Positions 9,831 through 18,911 of a DNA stretch of 64,000 nt are shown here, in pieces. The first letter of the stretch is position 1. Each line of letters starts with the position of its first letter. This DNA comes from Paradevosia sp036499825 (GTDB lineage: Bacteria > Pseudomonadota > Alphaproteobacteria > Rhizobiales > Devosiaceae). The position numbers and the translations under genes are program-made. The notes under the pieces were generated by a model. It was not told the origin of the DNA. It ran no database searches and worked only from the letters and a program-made list of their open reading frames with translations. The stretch lies in assembly GCA_036499825.1 (NCBI GenBank), contig DASYCZ010000032.1:241882-305881 (forward strand), read 5' to 3'.

Positions 9831-9907
9831 TGGTCGGAGTAGAGTGATTCGAACACTCGACCCCCTGCTCCCGAAGCAGGTGCGCTACCAGGCTGCGCTA
9901 TACTCCG
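9831..9907 (-). tRNA. tRNA-Pro (anticodon CGG)
   Basis: On the minus strand the 77-base cloverleaf starts CGGAGTATAGCGCAGCCTGG and ends CTCCGACCA, so CCA is encoded. The anticodon stem-loop is CCTGC-TTCGGGA-GCAGG with anticodon CGG, and the T arm is GAGTGTTCGAATCACTC. Confidence 0.95.
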
Positions 9908-10081
9908 GCAATCCGTCCTGAACGCCACCGGCTCTGAGGCCTGAGGCATATCGAGTTCGGGTGTCTCGATGCGGCGCTTTATAACTGCGGTGTGACGGAG
10001 GTTCAAGCCAAGATTGTGCCTGTTTGTACGTCTGAGCACTTTGTTGCGAACCACCGTCAAAGCGTGTACGAACGCGCGCGT

Positions 10082-10156
10082 TGGGGCGTCGCCAAGCGGT
10101 AAGGCAGCGGTTTTTGGTACCGCCATTCCCAGGTTCGAATCCTGGCGCCCCAGCCA
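10082..10156 (+). tRNA. tRNA-Gln (anticodon TTG)
   Basis: The acceptor stem TGGGGCG pairs with CGCCCCA, followed by G and an encoded CCA. The anticodon arm is GCGGT-TTTTGGT-ACCGC with anticodon TTG, and the T arm is CCAGGTTCGAATCCTGG. It is divergent from tRNA-Pro. The bases from here to 10373 hold no gene that I can see. Confidence 0.95.
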
Positions 10157-10373
10157 GTCCCTCCATGATTTGTCCGCACCGCGAATAACTGCGACACTTG
10201 AGCTTTAAGACTGCGACGCTTCCAACGCGAAAAGCGTTCCCTGTAGGGCGATAGCTCCAGGCCGAAGGAACACCCCTTTCCTTAAAAACTGGACACGGCC
10301 AATTCCTTCGCGGCGCGCACTGCCTGCAGCGGACTGTCAGCTAGGCAAGAGCGGTTGCTCGTTGCTATCGCTT

Positions 10374-11243
10374 CTAGGAAAACTGCTCACCCATCCAGTT
10401 GCGGAATTTCTGCAGGGCAGGGCGCGAGTAGCGGCTGCGCGGATAGGCAATCTGGAATTGATGACCTGAATTCACCGTCAGCGGCGAGATCTGCTGCAGG
10501 CGCTTCTGTTTGAGGTCGTCCGCGATGAATTCCAGCTCCGCCATGACTATGCCAAGTCCGTGCTGGGCGGCACTGTAGGACATGCTGGAGCTTTCGAACG
10601 ACCAGCCCTTACCGCGCGGCACGAACGGTACGTCTGCCGCAAGGCACCAGGTCTGCCAGTCGTCGTGGCGCAGCAATGTGTGGATGATCGGGTAGTCGGC
10701 AAGCCGGCCGACATCGACATCACCCAGGCTTGGCGCCGCCACCGGCGACAGCGTCGTCGTAAACAGCGGCTCGACGACGAAGTCAGAAAGTTCGACGTCG
10801 AGACTGTTGGACAGGATGATCGCGTCGCTGTTGCGTCCGGACGGCGTATCGCCCGGATTGAAGTACATACAGGTGACGAGAATGTCTGGATGCCGTGCTG
10901 CCAGCGCCGGCAGCCGCGGCGCCAGCCATTGCGATCCGAACGAGCGCGACAGGTGCAAAACCAGCGAGGTGCGACCAGTCATCGCACGTAAGGCCGTATG
11001 TCCCTCCTCGAGCGCCGCGATCGGCCCGTCGATCAGCTTGAGATAAATCCGGCCGAAATCCGTGAGGGCGATCTGCCGGCCGGCCCGCTGGAACAAGGCC
11101 GTTCCTACCTCCTGCTCAAGCTGCCGGATTTGCTGGCTTATTGCCGATTGCGTGACGTTGAGGGCGTCCGCTGCGCGCGAGAAACTGCCGAGGCGGGAAG
11201 CCTCCGAAAATGCCCTCAGAAGATGAAGCGATGGCACGCGCAT
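10374..11243 (-). CDS. LysR family transcriptional regulator (GcvA-like)
   Basis: The 289-residue regulator has an N-terminal winged helix (LHLLRAFSEASRLGSFSRAA, ALNVTQSAISQQIRQLE) and a C-terminal periplasmic-binding-like effector domain. The N-terminus is closest to the GcvA/AmpR branch. It is divergent from the isochorismatase-Dpp-MFS operon and so most likely controls that operon, with a compound made or imported by it as coinducer (inferred). Several CTAAT-type inverted repeats in the shared promoter region fit LysR binding. Confidence 0.9.
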   Translation of the reverse strand: MRVPSLHLLRAFSEASRLGSFSRAADALNVTQSAISQQIRQLEQEVGTALFQRAGRQIALTDFGRIYLKLIDGPIAALEEGHTALRAMTGRTSLVLHLSRSFGSQWLAPRLPALAARHPDILVTCMYFNPGDTPSGRNSDAIILSNSLDVELSDFVVEPLFTTTLSPVAAPSLGDVDVGRLADYPIIHTLLRHDDWQTWCLAADVPFVPRGKGWSFESSSMSYSAAQHGLGIVMAELEFIADDLKQKRLQQISPLTVNSGHQFQIAYPRSRYSRPALQKFRNWMGEQFS

Positions 11244-11246
11244 GAC

Positions 11247-11340
11247 GCATTAGTAGAGCTAATGCAAAACCCTGAAAAGCCTAATTTGACGTTCCGTGCT
11301 GTAATTCTTAGCATTTTATCAAGGTGATGCAAAATTAGGC
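11247..11340. promoter_or_regulatory. Candidate LysR operator region
   Basis: A perfect repeat GCATTAG-TAGAG-CTAATGC lies at 11247-11265, just upstream of the LysR start codon. A second, widely spaced pair GCCTAATTT (11279-11287) and AAATTAGGC (11332-11340) shares the CTAAT core. LysR proteins typically bind one strong palindrome near their own promoter and weaker half-sites near the target promoter, as here. Confidence 0.55.
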
Positions 11341-11432
11341 AATGCGGCGCGCCAGCTGTCCTCCGGCTTCGTATCGCGTGTTTCCAGACGGCGCATCGCC
11401 TGTTCGAAAACGGCAACATGGGAGCTGCAGGA

Positions 11433-12137
11433 ATGGAATACGGATGGGAACCTTATCTGTCGGAGCGTGACAGGAAGCACAGCGAATTATGGGGCAAGAA
11501 GGAGCTCAACGGCTTCGGTGAAAAGCCAGCTCTGCTGCTCATCGACATCTACTACTCGGTGCTCGGATTAAAGCGCGAGGATATCTTCGAATCGATGCAG
11601 ACCTGGCGCGGCTCGACCGGGCTCGAAGGCTGGCAGGCCGTCGACAAGACTGCTGAACTGCTCGCTGTCGCCCGCGCTTCGGGCGTGCCGGTGATCCACG
11701 TCAAAGGCCTGAATACCGGTGTCAATCCTTGGGGGCGCCGCAGCCGCGCCGTGCCCAAGATGAGCCAGGAAATGCTCGAAAAAGGCTGGCAGATTGTTGA
11801 CGAGGTGAAGCCGCTGCCCGGCGAACTCGTCATCGAAAAGGCCGCGCCCTCGGGCTTTCAGGGCACGCCGCTTGCCTTCCAGCTGCAAAGCCTCGGCATC
11901 GATACGCTCATCGTTTGCGGCGAAACCACGTCCGGCTGTGTGCGGGCCACCGTTGTCGATGGCGCCACCGCCCGCTTCCGCATGGGCGTCGTCAAGGAAT
12001 GCGTCTTCGATCGCACCGAAGCTTCGCACTTCATCAACCTCTACGACATGCACCACAAATATGCGGACGTGATCGATCTCGACATGGCCAAGGGCTACCT
12101 CGCCAGCATGGCCGAACCCATGCGCAAGGCCGGCTGA
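11433..12137 (+). CDS. Isochorismatase family cysteine hydrolase
   Basis: The 234-residue protein has the isochorismatase fold with the catalytic triad visible: Asp in LLLIDIYYS, Lys in VIEKAAPSGFQGTPL and Cys in TTSGCVRATVVDG. The layout is like N-carbamoylsarcosine amidase, which cleaves carbamoyl groups to ammonia and CO2, but amide hydrolysis in general is the safe call. The start at 11433 follows GGAG at normal spacing; an ATG at 11418 is the alternative. It is the first gene of the LysR-controlled operon, and a paralogue closes the operon. Confidence 0.88.
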   Translation: MEYGWEPYLSERDRKHSELWGKKELNGFGEKPALLLIDIYYSVLGLKREDIFESMQTWRGSTGLEGWQAVDKTAELLAVARASGVPVIHVKGLNTGVNPWGRRSRAVPKMSQEMLEKGWQIVDEVKPLPGELVIEKAAPSGFQGTPLAFQLQSLGIDTLIVCGETTSGCVRATVVDGATARFRMGVVKECVFDRTEASHFINLYDMHHKYADVIDLDMAKGYLASMAEPMRKAG

Positions 12138-12230
12138 CCGCGACGACCTGCCTGCGCGGCACGCTCGCGCAGGCCCCCTTTTCACCAACGACGCGGCCAA
12201 CCCACTTCCGCCGCGGACAGGGAGTTCTGG

Positions 12231-13763
12231 ATGACCCTTTCTCGCAGATCCGTTCTCATGGGCGGCGCCGCATTGGTCGGCACCGGGCTCATGGCGCCGA
12301 AAGCCTTCGCGCAAACGGCCGACAAGACGCTCGTTGTCCGCTTTTACGACGATCCGGCTGGCTTTGATCCGGCGACGATCTTCCGCATCGAGAACGAGAA
12401 CATCGCCTTCAATATCTTTTCCGGCCTCACCACTTACGACAGCCAGTCCGGCAAGATTGTGCCCGATCTCGCCGAGAGCTGGGAGACGCCGGACAACGTC
12501 ACCTGGACGTTTCATCTCCGCAAGGGCGTGCAGTGGCAGAAGGACTATGGCGAGTTCACCGCCGAAGACGTGCTCTATACGCTGAAGCGCACTCTCGATC
12601 CGGCCACGGCCTCCCCCTACGCCTCCGATCTTGCCGGCATCGACACGATGGAAGCGCCCGATCCCTATACCGTCGTCATCAGGCTCAAAGCCCCTAATGG
12701 CGGCTTCTTGCATACTGTCGCCAACTACCACACCGGCCAGATGGTGAAGAAGGAAGCCATCGAAAAGGCGGGCGACCAGGTGCGCTGGCAGCCGGTCGGC
12801 ACGGGTCCCTATTACCTCGACAGCATCGATGTGAACGCGCGCATCGTCCTCAAGCGCCATGAGGGCTACTACAAAGGCCCAGCGCCGATCGCAAAACTCG
12901 ATTTCCACATCATCAAGGACGACGCCACCGCCGCCATCGCGCTGCGCAATGGCGAGATCGACCTGCTGATGCGCCAGAGCCAGGAAGAGCAGCTGACAAC
13001 GCTCAAGGACGCTGGCTTCAAGATGAACCACGTCGACAACTATGCGGTGACGCTGAAGGTCTGCAATCTCGAGGACCCGATCCTCAAGGACGTGCGCGTC
13101 CGGCAGGCCATCGCCTATGCGATCGACTATCCCTCGATCTGCAGCGCCATCTCGCCGTCGCTCGCCGCACCGGCCTATTCTCTGCTGCTGCCCTGGATGG
13201 ACGTTTTCGACAAGGAAGCGCCGGCCTATGCGTACGATCCGGAAAAGGCCAAATCGCTGCTCGCCGAGGCCGGCTATCCCGATGGCTTTACGTTGAAAGT
13301 ACTCAGCACTTCCGCACAGGGCGTCACCGAGCAGCAGCAGTTCGAGATCGACTATCTCAGCCAGATCGGCATCAAGCAGGAAATGGAGCTGGTCGACACC
13401 CCGACCTACAACCAGCGCCGCAATGCCGGTGACTTCATGATGGCGGGTCGTCTGCTGCCGGCGGTCAATCCCGACATGATCCTCTTCAGCTACCTGCATC
13501 CCGACAATATCGCGCCCAGGGGCCTCAACGGCGCCCGCTACGACAACGCCGAATTGACCACCGCGCTGGAAGGGGCACGCGCCGAGAACGATCCGGAAAA
13601 GCGCCTCGACTCCTATGACAAGGTGCAAGAGATCGCCATGACGGATCTTCCCTACATCCCCGCCACTGCCAGCAACGTCTATTGGCCAGGCAAGACCAAT
13701 GTCAGCGGCGTCACCATCAACTACCTCGCGCAGGTGAATTTCTGGGAAGTCGACCTCGCCTAA
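12231..13763 (+). CDS. Peptide-type ABC transporter substrate-binding protein
   Basis: This is a periplasmic SBP_bac_5 (DppA/OppA-like) receptor, 510 residues. The N-terminus has a twin-arginine motif (SRRSVLMGGAALVG) and an AFA cleavage site, so it is probably exported by Tat. Family landmarks are FRIENENIAFNIFSGLTTYD, DLAESWETPDNVTWTFHLR and GTGPYYLDSI. The ligand cannot be read from sequence; the flanking amidases suggest a nitrogen-rich amide or carbamoyl compound. Confidence 0.9.
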   Translation: MTLSRRSVLMGGAALVGTGLMAPKAFAQTADKTLVVRFYDDPAGFDPATIFRIENENIAFNIFSGLTTYDSQSGKIVPDLAESWETPDNVTWTFHLRKGVQWQKDYGEFTAEDVLYTLKRTLDPATASPYASDLAGIDTMEAPDPYTVVIRLKAPNGGFLHTVANYHTGQMVKKEAIEKAGDQVRWQPVGTGPYYLDSIDVNARIVLKRHEGYYKGPAPIAKLDFHIIKDDATAAIALRNGEIDLLMRQSQEEQLTTLKDAGFKMNHVDNYAVTLKVCNLEDPILKDVRVRQAIAYAIDYPSICSAISPSLAAPAYSLLLPWMDVFDKEAPAYAYDPEKAKSLLAEAGYPDGFTLKVLSTSAQGVTEQQQFEIDYLSQIGIKQEMELVDTPTYNQRRNAGDFMMAGRLLPAVNPDMILFSYLHPDNIAPRGLNGARYDNAELTTALEGARAENDPEKRLDSYDKVQEIAMTDLPYIPATASNVYWPGKTNVSGVTINYLAQVNFWEVDLA

Positions 13764-13781
13764 CGCAAAGGATCGCCGGCC

Positions 13782-14729
13782 ATGCTGACCTATAGCCTCA
13801 AACGTCTTGCCCAGCTCTTCGTCACCATCCTGGGTGTCGTCACCCTCGTCTTCTTCACAATGCGGATGATTCCGGGCGACCCGATTTCAGCCATGGCCGG
13901 CGATAATCTCTCCGGCGCCGCCCTCGACAGGATGCGCGGCCAACTGGGGTTGGATCAGCCCGTCCTGCTGCAATATCTCAATTATCTCGGCGGCCTTGCC
14001 CATCTCGATTTCGGCTCGACCGTCACCACCAAGCTGCCCGTCGTCGGACTGATCCTCAGCGCCTTTCCGATCACGGTATCGATCGCCGTCGGCACCATTC
14101 TGCTCACCGTCCTCATCGCCATCCCGCTCGGCACGCTTGCCGCCTACACGTCCCACAAGGGACACAGGATGCTGGACAACGCCATCACCGGCGCCGCCAT
14201 GCTTCTCGACCTGATGCCGTCGTTCTGGACATCGCTCGTCTGCCTGCTGATCTTTTCGCTCGCGCTTGGCTGGTTTCCCGCCAGCGGTATGGTCTCGCTC
14301 GATGATCCGGCGCATCTGGCCCGCCGCGTCGCCTTGCCCATCCTGGTCCTGTCAATGTCCCAGATCGCCACCATGGCCCGCATCACCCGCACCTCGGTGC
14401 TGGAAGTCCTGAGCGAAGACTACGTGCGCACCGCGCGCTCGCTCGGCTGGTCGGAACTTCGCGTCTTGTTCCGGCATGCCCTCAAGAACGCAGCCCTCCC
14501 CATCGTCACCGTCATCGGTTTGAGCTTCGGCAACCTGCTCAACGGCACCGTCATCGTCGAATTCATCTTCACTCTGCCCGGCATCGGCAACCTGCTGGTC
14601 GGCGGGATCAACAGCCGCGACTACGGCATGGTGCAGACGCTGATCCTTTTTTACGCGCTGATCTTCGTCCTCATCAATTTCGCGACCGACCTCGTCTACC
14701 GCATCTTCGATCCCCGCGTGCAGTTCTGA
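13782..14729 (+). CDS. ABC transporter permease (DppB type)
   Basis: The 315-residue permease has a first transmembrane helix at residues 9-30, GDPISAMAG after it, the long periplasmic loop typical of DppB and five further helices. The ATPase-docking segment is DYVRTARSLGWSELRVLFRH. It ends DLVYRIFDPRVQF, the normal DppB C-terminus. It starts 18 bases after the SBP stop and has no hairpin before it, unlike most other SBP-permease junctions here. Confidence 0.9.
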   Translation: MLTYSLKRLAQLFVTILGVVTLVFFTMRMIPGDPISAMAGDNLSGAALDRMRGQLGLDQPVLLQYLNYLGGLAHLDFGSTVTTKLPVVGLILSAFPITVSIAVGTILLTVLIAIPLGTLAAYTSHKGHRMLDNAITGAAMLLDLMPSFWTSLVCLLIFSLALGWFPASGMVSLDDPAHLARRVALPILVLSMSQIATMARITRTSVLEVLSEDYVRTARSLGWSELRVLFRHALKNAALPIVTVIGLSFGNLLNGTVIVEFIFTLPGIGNLLVGGINSRDYGMVQTLILFYALIFVLINFATDLVYRIFDPRVQF

Positions 14730-14745
14730 TCAGGAGGCCTGAGAA

Positions 14746-15633
14746 ATGGCTCTGGAAGCACTCTCCTTACCCACGATGCGCTCCTTCGGCCCTGCCGGCC
14801 TGCGCCTCGGCTGGCTCACCCGGCTCCTCTCCAACGGCCGGGTACAGCTGGCGCTCGCAATCCTTGTGCCAATCCTGCTCCTCACCATCTTCCGTCCACT
14901 GCTACCCATCCCCGAGCCGTTGACCACCAACCTGCGCGCCATGGTCAAGCCACCTTCGGCCGAGCACTTCTTCGGTACCGACAAGATGGGCCGCGATATA
15001 CTCAGCCGGACGCTTGCCGGCGTACAGATATCGATGTTCGTCGGCTTTGCCGTCGCTCTCGTGGCGCTCGTCGTCGGCCTCGTCATGGGTACGCTGGCAG
15101 GATTTTTCGGCGGCGTCATCGATCGCACCATGATGACGATTACCGATATCTTCCTTGCCTTTCCCTCGCTGCTGCTAGCCATCGGCCTCGTTTCAGTGAT
15201 GGGCACGGGCATGCTACCGGTCGTCCTCGCCATCTCGCTGTCGGACGTGCCGCGCTTCATCCGCCTGCAGCGCTCGATGACGCTGAGCCTGCGCTCGCGC
15301 GCCTATATCGATGCGGCGCGTACGGTGAAGGCCTCGCAGTTCTGGCTGATGACGCGCCACATCGTCCCCAACACCATCGCGGCGCTCCTCGTCGCTGCCT
15401 CCATTGCGGCCGCCAACGCCATTCTCGTCGAAGCCGGACTTAGCTTTCTCGGCCTCGGCATCATGCCGCCGGCGCCTTCGCTCGGAAATCTCATCCGCGA
15501 TGGCCAGGCCTATCTCGAGCAGGCCTGGTGGATCTCGACGCTGCCCGGGGTCGTCATCCTTCTCATCGCCATCAGCCTGCACTTCCTTTCCGACGGCATT
15601 CGCCAGGTTCTGGACCCGCGCTCGCGCAAGTGA
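14746..15633 (+). CDS. ABC transporter permease (DppC type)
   Basis: The 295-residue permease shows the DppC signature FFGTDKMGRDILSRTLAGVQ, the docking loop YIDAARTVKASQFWLMTRHI, followed by VPN, and the ending FLSDGIRQVLDPRSRK. AGGAGG precedes the start. It pairs with the upstream DppB-like protein. Confidence 0.9.
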   Translation: MALEALSLPTMRSFGPAGLRLGWLTRLLSNGRVQLALAILVPILLLTIFRPLLPIPEPLTTNLRAMVKPPSAEHFFGTDKMGRDILSRTLAGVQISMFVGFAVALVALVVGLVMGTLAGFFGGVIDRTMMTITDIFLAFPSLLLAIGLVSVMGTGMLPVVLAISLSDVPRFIRLQRSMTLSLRSRAYIDAARTVKASQFWLMTRHIVPNTIAALLVAASIAAANAILVEAGLSFLGLGIMPPAPSLGNLIRDGQAYLEQAWWISTLPGVVILLIAISLHFLSDGIRQVLDPRSRK

Positions 15634-15657
15634 CCGCAAAAAAACGGATCGAAGACC

Positions 15658-17658
15658 ATGAACTATTCGCTCCCCATCAAGACCGCATTGTCGACCGGAA
15701 CCACGGCGCTGCTCGATGTCCGCGACCTCAATACGCAATTCCTGACAGATAGCGGCACGGTGAGGGCCGTGAACGGCGTTTCCTTCTGTATCGAAAAGGG
15801 CGAGCGCGTGGCCATCGTCGGCGAATCCGGCTCCGGCAAGAGCGCCATGGCCATGTCGCTGCTGCGCCTGCTTGCCTATCCGGGCAAGGTGGTTTCCGGC
15901 CAGATCAACCTTAACGGCCGTGATCTCAACAAGCTGAGCGAACGCCAGCTCAACCGCATCCGCGGACATGAGGTCGGCACGATCTTCCAGGATCCGATGT
16001 CCTCTCTCGATCCGGTGATGAAGATTTCCCACCAGATGGTGCCGCCGATCATGCGCCATCTCGGCCTCTCGCGGGACAAGGCCCGCGCCGAAGCCATCGG
16101 TTGGCTCGACCGCGTCGGCATTCCCGACGCCGCCCGCCGCATCGATGCCTATCCCTTCGAAATGTCCGGCGGCATGCGCCAGCGCGTCATGATCGCCATG
16201 GCGCTCTCGTGCAAACCGCAACTGGTGATCGCCGACGAGCCGACCACGGCGCTCGACGTCACCATCCAGGCCCAGATCGTCGAATTGCTGAAGGAACTGA
16301 CCGCCGAAACCGGCGCCGCCATGATCTTTATCACCCATGACCTCGGGTTGGTGGCGCGCTTTGCCCACAAGGTCGGCGTCATGTATGCCGGCAAACTCGT
16401 CGAGTTCGGCCCGGTCCGGGACATCTTCGCAACCCCGCGCCACCCCTATACGCAGAGCCTGCTCAGCACCATTCCGCCGGTCGATCAGTCCGAGCGCCGA
16501 CGGCTCGTGCAGATTCCCGGCTTCCCGCCCGACATGAGGCTGCCTGTCGTTGGCTGCGCCTTCAAGGAGCGGTGTGCTGCCGCCCACCAGCACTGCTTCG
16601 ATGCATCTCCCGAATTAGCAGCGCGTGGCCCCGGTCACAGTGCCGCCTGCTGGCTTCCCGAGGGGTTGGGCGAGGCCCGGCAGATCGACAACGAACCGAT
16701 CCTTCCGCCGGTGTCGGCAGGGGAGCCTGGCGAGGATCGGGTCGTTGTCGAGATCTTCAACCTGCACAAGCATTTCGCCGGCCGCAAAGCCCTGCCCTGG
16801 AAAGTGGCTCCTACCGTACGGGCCGTGAACGGCATTTCGCTTTCCATCCGCAAGGGTGAAACGCTCGGCATCGTCGGCGAGAGCGGCTGCGGCAAGAGCA
16901 CTGTCGCCCGCCTCCTGCTCGGCCTCGATCCCGCCACCTCTGGTGACATCTATATCGAGGGCGTCGCCCAGATGGTCTTCCAGGATCCGGCCTCCTCCTT
17001 TAACCCGAAGATGACGCTCAACGACATCATCGAGGAGCCGCTGGTCGTTTCAGGCACCGGCACCCGCGTCGAGCGGCAGGCCCGTGTCGGCGAGCTGCTG
17101 GCCCAGGTCGGCCTCGATCCCAGCTATCGCCTGCGCTATCCGAGCCAGTTGTCCGGCGGCCAGCGCCAGCGTGTCGCCATTGCCCGCGCTTTGGCACTCA
17201 AACCCTCCGTCGTGGTTGCCGACGAGCCGACTTCCGCCCTCGACGTCTCGGTGCGTGCACAGATCATCAACCTCCTGGTCGACCTCAAGCGCCAGCTGCG
17301 GGTCAGCTTCGTCTTCATCTCCCACGACCTGCTGACCGTCAGCTACATCTCGGACAAGATCGCCGTCATGTATCTCGGCGAAGTCGTGGAATACGGCCCC
17401 GCCGACGAGGTCTTCCGTGCGCCGGCGCACCCCTATACGCAAGCGTTGATCGCCGCCGTGCCGGTGCCCGATCCGATTGCCGAAGCGAGCCGCATGCGAA
17501 AACCCTTGGCGGGCGAACTGCCAAGCCCATTGAACCTGCCGCCCGGCTGCGCTTTCGCCTCGCGCTGCCCGCGCGCCACCGACTTCTGCCGTACCGATAA
17601 GCCGGCGCTCAACGCCTTCACCTCCACCCGCCAGACCGCGTGCCATTATGCAGCCTGA
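15658..17658 (+). CDS. Fused DppD-DppF-type ABC ATPase
   Basis: At 666 residues this is two ATPases in one chain. Domain 1 has Walker A GESGSGKS, signature MSGGMRQRVMIAMAL, Walker B VIADEPTTALDVTIQ. Domain 2 (from about residue 360) has GESGCGKST, LSGGQRQRVAIARAL and VVADEPTSALDVSVR. Each ends in an oligopeptide-transporter C-terminal domain with Cys residues (CAFKERCAAAHQHC; CAFASRCPRATDFC) that can hold an Fe-S cluster in DppD/DppF proteins. The fused form replaces separate dppD and dppF genes; the other two Dpp systems in this window keep them separate. Confidence 0.92.
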   Translation: MNYSLPIKTALSTGTTALLDVRDLNTQFLTDSGTVRAVNGVSFCIEKGERVAIVGESGSGKSAMAMSLLRLLAYPGKVVSGQINLNGRDLNKLSERQLNRIRGHEVGTIFQDPMSSLDPVMKISHQMVPPIMRHLGLSRDKARAEAIGWLDRVGIPDAARRIDAYPFEMSGGMRQRVMIAMALSCKPQLVIADEPTTALDVTIQAQIVELLKELTAETGAAMIFITHDLGLVARFAHKVGVMYAGKLVEFGPVRDIFATPRHPYTQSLLSTIPPVDQSERRRLVQIPGFPPDMRLPVVGCAFKERCAAAHQHCFDASPELAARGPGHSAACWLPEGLGEARQIDNEPILPPVSAGEPGEDRVVVEIFNLHKHFAGRKALPWKVAPTVRAVNGISLSIRKGETLGIVGESGCGKSTVARLLLGLDPATSGDIYIEGVAQMVFQDPASSFNPKMTLNDIIEEPLVVSGTGTRVERQARVGELLAQVGLDPSYRLRYPSQLSGGQRQRVAIARALALKPSVVVADEPTSALDVSVRAQIINLLVDLKRQLRVSFVFISHDLLTVSYISDKIAVMYLGEVVEYGPADEVFRAPAHPYTQALIAAVPVPDPIAEASRMRKPLAGELPSPLNLPPGCAFASRCPRATDFCRTDKPALNAFTSTRQTACHYAA

Positions 17659-18907
17659 AACCTTCCGCCGTTTCGGCATCGTCGGTGGCGGCTTCTTCTT
17701 TGCCATTACTGGCATGGCCAACCCATTCTTTACGCTCTACGCTTCCGAAACCGGCGCCTCGACGCTTGCCATCGGCATGATCGTAACCCTCAGGGCGCTG
17801 TTGCCGATCATCATCGCCTTGCCTTCCGGCCAGCTCATCGACAGCATCGGCCCCATGCGCATGCTGCAGTTCGGCGCCGTCCTGCTGTTGCTGTCGCTGG
17901 TCAACACCGTCTTTGCCGTCAACGTGCCGATGCTGGCTGTCTCCCAGCTGTTGATGGGGGCCTGCATCATCATCATGTCGGCTGCTTTCCAGGTCCTGGT
18001 TTCCACCGGTGACCGCGAGACGCGCAACAAGACCATCAACACCTATTCAATGTGGATGTCCGGCGGCGGCATGGTCGGCCCGCTGATCGGCGGCCTCATC
18101 TCCTCGCGTTTTGCCATCCCCATCGAAGGCTACCGCTTCTGCTTCATCGCCGCGGCCGCGACGACAGCGATCTTTATGATCTTCCTCGCCTGGCTCAGCC
18201 GCTCCTATCCGCATCCGACGGCGGCCCGCGACGAGATCAAGGCTATCCTCTCGGTCAAGGGCATTACCGGCAGCTACCGCTCCGGCATCGATCTCACCGC
18301 CGAACGCTCCGTGCAGTTCGGCTTGGTCGGCACCTTCATCATTATGTATATCCAGGCACTCTATTCGGGCTTTTTGCCGCTCTATCTCGACGAGTTCGGC
18401 TATTCCGCCCTGCAGATCGCGACCATCCTTTCCTGGCAGGGCCTCGCCGCCGTTCTCAGCCGCGTGGTCGTCAATGCCCTGATGCGCCGCTTCAGTCTCG
18501 AGCGCATCCTCAACGCCGCCGGCTTCGTTGCTGCCTTCTGTGTCGTGCTGACGCCGTTCGTTGCTTCCAACCTGATCCTCATCTATGCGCTGATCTTCGT
18601 TCTCGGTGCCGCCACCGGCGTCAACCTGCCGGTCAGCCTGATGATCATGGTCGATGCCGTCGGCGAGGACCAGCGCGGCAAGCTCATGGGCCTCAGGCTT
18701 CTCGTCAACCGCTTCTCGCAAACCGTGAGCCCGGCGATCTTCGGCATTCTCGGCAGCTTTACCGGCTTGACCGCTGCCTTCTTTACCGGAGGTGCCGTGC
18801 TCGTCGCCACCATGGTCGGATTTTCCGCCTATGCGGGCCGCGTCACCCGCGCCCGCGCTCTCACGTCAACAAATCTCTCACCGCAACAGGCCCAACAGGA
18901 GGACTGA
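17648..18907 (+). CDS. MFS transporter
   Basis: The 419-residue membrane protein has about 12 transmembrane segments. The loop between helices 2 and 3 reads GQLIDSIGPMRM, a variant of the MFS A-motif. The start overlaps the ATPase stop by 11 bases, which implies translational coupling in the operon. An operon with both an ABC importer and an MFS carrier could use the carrier to export a product or intermediate (inferred). The C-terminal tail is short and Gln-rich. Confidence 0.86.
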   Translation: MQPETFRRFGIVGGGFFFAITGMANPFFTLYASETGASTLAIGMIVTLRALLPIIIALPSGQLIDSIGPMRMLQFGAVLLLLSLVNTVFAVNVPMLAVSQLLMGACIIIMSAAFQVLVSTGDRETRNKTINTYSMWMSGGGMVGPLIGGLISSRFAIPIEGYRFCFIAAAATTAIFMIFLAWLSRSYPHPTAARDEIKAILSVKGITGSYRSGIDLTAERSVQFGLVGTFIIMYIQALYSGFLPLYLDEFGYSALQIATILSWQGLAAVLSRVVVNALMRRFSLERILNAAGFVAAFCVVLTPFVASNLILIYALIFVLGAATGVNLPVSLMIMVDAVGEDQRGKLMGLRLLVNRFSQTVSPAIFGILGSFTGLTAAFFTGGAVLVATMVGFSAYAGRVTRARALTSTNLSPQQAQQED

Positions 18908-18911
18908 CAGC

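Noticed and set aside
11568..13628. Antisense open frame of 686 codons over the amidase and SBP genes
   Set aside because: The sense strand encodes recognised proteins with starts and ribosome sites; the antisense product matches nothing I know.
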